A DNA stretch of 6,581 nt from an uncultured Bacillota bacterium (lineage in GTDB: Bacteria; Bacillota; Clostridia; Peptostreptococcales; Anaerovoracaceae), in assembly GCA_959606705.1 (NCBI GenBank), contig CAUHLX010000160.1, forward strand, positions 1 to 6,581. The letters run 5' to 3'. Positions within the stretch are counted from its first letter, which is position 1. The number at the start of each line of letters is the position of its first letter. Position numbers and translations under genes: made by a program. The notes beneath the pieces were generated by a model. The model did no database searches and was not told the DNA's origin. It saw nothing but the letters and a program-made list of their open reading frames with translations. This document shows positions 4,841 to 6,581 of this stretch, in pieces.

Positions 4841-5797
4841 ATGGATTATAAACAACATACCTGTGATCCCTCCTGCTACTTTTGGCCTGCTTCCTCGCAG
4901 CCCTCTCCTAGCGGGATCACCGGGCCTACCGGGCCTACCGGACCTACGGGACCCACCGGACCTCAAGGAATTCCTGGCGCCACCGGACCTGCCGGACCCA
5001 CCGGACCTGCCGGACCAATCGGACCCACCGGACCTCAAGGAATTCCCGGCGCCACCGGGGCCACCGGAGCTGAAGGTTTGCCGGGAAGTTCCGGAGCCAC
5101 AGGGGCTACGGGACCTCGAGGACTTTCCGGGAGTCCCGGCGCCACCGGACCACAAGGTTTGCCGGGAGCCGTTGGAGCAACAGGAGCCACAGGGGCTACG
5201 GGTGCCACCGGGCCTCAAGGACCTGCCGGGGTCACAGGCGCCACCGGACCCCAAGGTTTGTCGGGAGCCGTTGGAGCAACAGGAGCCACAGGAGCGACGG
5301 GTGCCACCGGACCGCAAGGACCTGCCGGGGTCACAGGCGCCACCGGAGCAACCGGACAGGTGATCAGTTCGGCCGCCTCGTTGTCCAGCCACGCGGCTCA
5401 GACCTTTGTCGCGCCCAACTACGGTCCCCTCACCTTTGATCAAACCGCCTATATCGTAAACATGACCATCTCCGCCAACATGCGGCACGTCATTGTCAGC
5501 ACCGCCGGGTTATACCAGATCAATTATGGTGTTCGAGCCTCAGTAGGCGCTCCCGGCTACGCCTGCATCGTATTCATGCCCTACGGATTCGATCAAGCCT
5601 CCAAGATCCCCTTGAGTGCTAATGCTATGGTCAGCGGCAGCATCGTACGCCGTTTAGGGGCGGGAACCTATGTCAGCCTTAATGTGGATTCCGCGGACTA
5701 CAATACCACGGTACCCATCCCCGCGGGTAACGGATACTCCAACGCATATCTTTCCATCGCCTATATCGGCCCTTATCCGCCGGACCCTGCGAATTGA
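4841..5797 (+). CDS. Collagen-like Gly-X-Y repeat protein, probable spore-surface (BclA-like) protein
   Basis: The 318-residue protein has three parts. Residues 1-24 are a short leader with a CDPSC pair (Cys8, Cys12) and no signal peptide or membrane segment. Residues 25-174 are 50 unbroken Gly-X-Y triplets: Pro is at X in 18 and Thr at Y in 26, with almost no charge. Residues 175-318 look like the compact beta-sandwich (C1q/TNF-like) trimerisation domain seen in BclA-type proteins, with STAGLYQINYGV (220-231) and RRLGAGTYVSL (270-280). Bacterial proteins of this build form triple helices, and several decorate the exosporium with sugars on Thr. Absence of a secretion signal fits mother-cell assembly onto spores, which is inference. 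The BclA targeting motif is not seen. The start is the ATG with GGAGG 8 bases upstream; an in-frame TTG at 4826 overlaps that site. No clear terminator follows. Confidence 0.88.
   Translation: MDYKQHTCDPSCYFWPASSQPSPSGITGPTGPTGPTGPTGPQGIPGATGPAGPTGPAGPIGPTGPQGIPGATGATGAEGLPGSSGATGATGPRGLSGSPGATGPQGLPGAVGATGATGATGATGPQGPAGVTGATGPQGLSGAVGATGATGATGATGPQGPAGVTGATGATGQVISSAASLSSHAAQTFVAPNYGPLTFDQTAYIVNMTISANMRHVIVSTAGLYQINYGVRASVGAPGYACIVFMPYGFDQASKIPLSANAMVSGSIVRRLGAGTYVSLNVDSADYNTTVPIPAGNGYSNAYLSIAYIGPYPPDPAN
4913..5362 (+). repeat. Collagen-like Gly-X-Y coding tract (50 triplets, 9-bp period)
   Basis: Every third codon encodes glycine for 450 bp without interruption. GAT and GPT triplets dominate, and GPQ recurs as a punctuation triplet. 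An early sub-repeat (GPTGPQGIPGAT) occurs twice at a 72-bp offset in the first half. The low complexity creates long open frames on the other strand and in other phases; these are artefacts. Confidence 0.95.
5138..5335 (+). repeat. Tandem 99-bp duplication inside the collagen tract
   Basis: Copy 1 (5138-5236) and copy 2 (5237-5335) are in register and each encodes 33 residues (11 triplets). They differ at six bases, and five of the six changes are silent. The only amino-acid change is Pro107 to Ser140 (GLP to GLS). A third copy begins at 5336 but diverges after about one and a half triplets. The unit is a whole number of triplets, so gain or loss keeps the frame and the helix register. Confidence 0.93.
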
Positions 5798-5826
5798 ACC
5801 ATTCCCACCATTCTCCGGATCGGCAT

Positions 5827-5855
5827 TTGATTTTAGCGGTCATTTATACTATGAT
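5827..5855 (+). promoter_or_regulatory. Sigma-A-like promoter of the receiver-PAS gene
   Basis: TTGATT (5827-5832), a 17-bp spacer and TATGAT (5850-5855) match the consensus at 4 of 6 and 5 of 6 positions. The start of transcription would be near 5862, leaving about 55 bases of untranslated leader before the ATG at 5917. This suggests the signalling gene is not simply cotranscribed with the collagen-like gene. Confidence 0.6.
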
Positions 5856-5916
5856 ATATTAAGTATGCACGAACGCTTTGTCATACGGATCGAAGCCGCA
5901 TTCCAAGGAGATAAGA

Positions 5917-6581
5917 ATGAAAAAGGTATTGATACAGAACACGATCGCAGCGAGTCACGAAGGTTTGGCGGAAATCCTGAAAAAGGAATACGAGCTGGTC
6001 CGATTCGATTTTAACCGGGATTGGGACCGGGTGTTGGTCGGAGAAACGGATGCGGATGCGATTCTCTTGGATTTTGATTCTCCGATCAAAGAAAGTTCAA
6101 GCGCTTTCGATCAGCTGCGGGCGGCAGCCGGCAGAGGACCCATGGCGATTGTCGCCGTCACGGCGGATTCGGACCGAAAAGGAGAACGAATCGCACTGCG
6201 GCAGGGAATTTCCACCCTGCTGAAGCCCCCTTATGACGAAGAGCTAGTTCTTCGTCCGCTGCAAAACGCCATCCGCCGCGCAGAGGAGCATTTTCAGATT
6301 TTAAAACGGATGGACCTACGAGATGCCGCGATGGATATCGCCGTGGAACAGACCGGTATCGTCTTTTGGGCACTGGATTTGGAAAACCGGCAGGTAACCT
6401 GCATGGGGAAAAATCATAACCTTCACAAGGAGAAATGGACTAACCTCGTCGACAACAAGGAGTTGATCCATCCCGACGATCGTGACTCGGTCATCTCTTA
6501 CTTTAATTCTGTTTTAAAGGGCCAGATTCGGCCGCCGATCGAAGCCCGGCTGCTGCGAAAAAATACCACAGACTATTTTTG
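5917..6581 (+). CDS. Degenerate receiver plus PAS signalling protein, N-terminal part (runs off the window)
   Basis: The frame is open for 221 codons to the window end. AAGGAG lies 6 bases before the ATG. Residues 1 to about 120 resemble a CheY-like receiver: ILLDFDSP (49-56, Asp52 at the phosphoacceptor position), VAVTAD (79-84, Thr82) and LLKPPYDEEL (101-110, Lys103-Pro104) are all in place. The acidic pair that binds magnesium after the first strand is missing, because the strand reads VLIQNTIAASHEG (4-16). A linker helix (about 115-140) leads into a PAS domain with TGIVFWALDLENRQV (146-160), the PAS_3-type IHPDDRDSV (184-192) and an EARLLRKN strand (209-216). The output domain is beyond the window. 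Diguanylate cyclase, phosphodiesterase or kinase outputs are all common after this pairing, so I assign none. Confidence 0.8.
   Translation, partial: MKKVLIQNTIAASHEGLAEILKKEYELVRFDFNRDWDRVLVGETDADAILLDFDSPIKESSSAFDQLRAAAGRGPMAIVAVTADSDRKGERIALRQGISTLLKPPYDEELVLRPLQNAIRRAEEHFQILKRMDLRDAAMDIAVEQTGIVFWALDLENRQVTCMGKNHNLHKEKWTNLVDNKELIHPDDRDSVISYFNSVLKGQIRPPIEARLLRKNTTDYF

Noticed and set aside
4913..5362. Regular repeats considered as a CRISPR array
   Set aside because: The repeats have no unique spacers, follow a 9-bp codon period and encode Gly-X-Y in a long frame.
4775..5488. A 237-codon minus-strand open frame rich in Gly, Ser and Arg opposite the collagen gene
   Set aside because: It mirrors the 9-bp period of the Gly-X-Y tract and has no ribosome binding site or recognisable domain. 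The plus-strand frame has both a start site and family features.
5798..5860. Terminator after the collagen-like gene
   Set aside because: I found no stable hairpin followed by a T run in this gap; the T-rich stretch belongs to the next promoter.

Overview
The window looks like a chromosomal segment of a Firmicute, probably a spore-forming member of the Clostridia. The grounds are a tRNA-sensing T-box leader on a tryptophan operon, strong AGGAGG-type ribosome binding sites, consensus sigma-A promoters, and a collagen-like protein of the kind found on spore surfaces. By eye the coding DNA is moderately GC-rich, with AT-rich promoter regions. I cannot name the species.

Layout. Positions 1-4571 are all on the minus strand. 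Read in transcription order they hold: an RlmA-type 23S rRNA guanine-N1-methyltransferase (4571-3645); a consensus promoter buried in the end of that gene (3671-3644); a tryptophan-specific T-box leader with its terminator (about 3637-3345); then a tightly packed operon of trpD (3273-2227), trpC (2223-1408), trpF fused in frame to a GNAT acetyltransferase (1405-260), and the start of a metallo-beta-lactamase-fold gene that runs off the window (258-1). Spacings in the operon are 3, 2 and 1 bp, so translation is probably coupled. A region of about 270 bp (4572-4840) separates this block from two plus-strand genes. These are a collagen-like protein with 50 uninterrupted Gly-X-Y triplets and a C-terminal beta-sandwich-like domain (4841-5797), and, after its own sigma-A-like promoter, the first 221 codons of a degenerate receiver plus PAS signalling protein (5917 to the window end).

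How the genes work together. TrpD, TrpF and TrpC catalyse three consecutive steps, from anthranilate to indole-3-glycerol phosphate. The flanking steps (TrpEG, and TrpBA) are not adjacent: trpD directly follows the leader, and a metallo-hydrolase follows trpF. The leader carries a UGG specifier and a UGGC bulge that would match the GCCA end of tRNA-Trp. Uncharged tRNA-Trp should therefore favour the antiterminator and switch on all four downstream genes, including the acetyltransferase and the hydrolase. The most unusual element is the TrpF-GNAT fusion. It keeps an internal Shine-Dalgarno and TTG start exactly at the domain junction, so the cell may make both the fusion and a free acetyltransferase.
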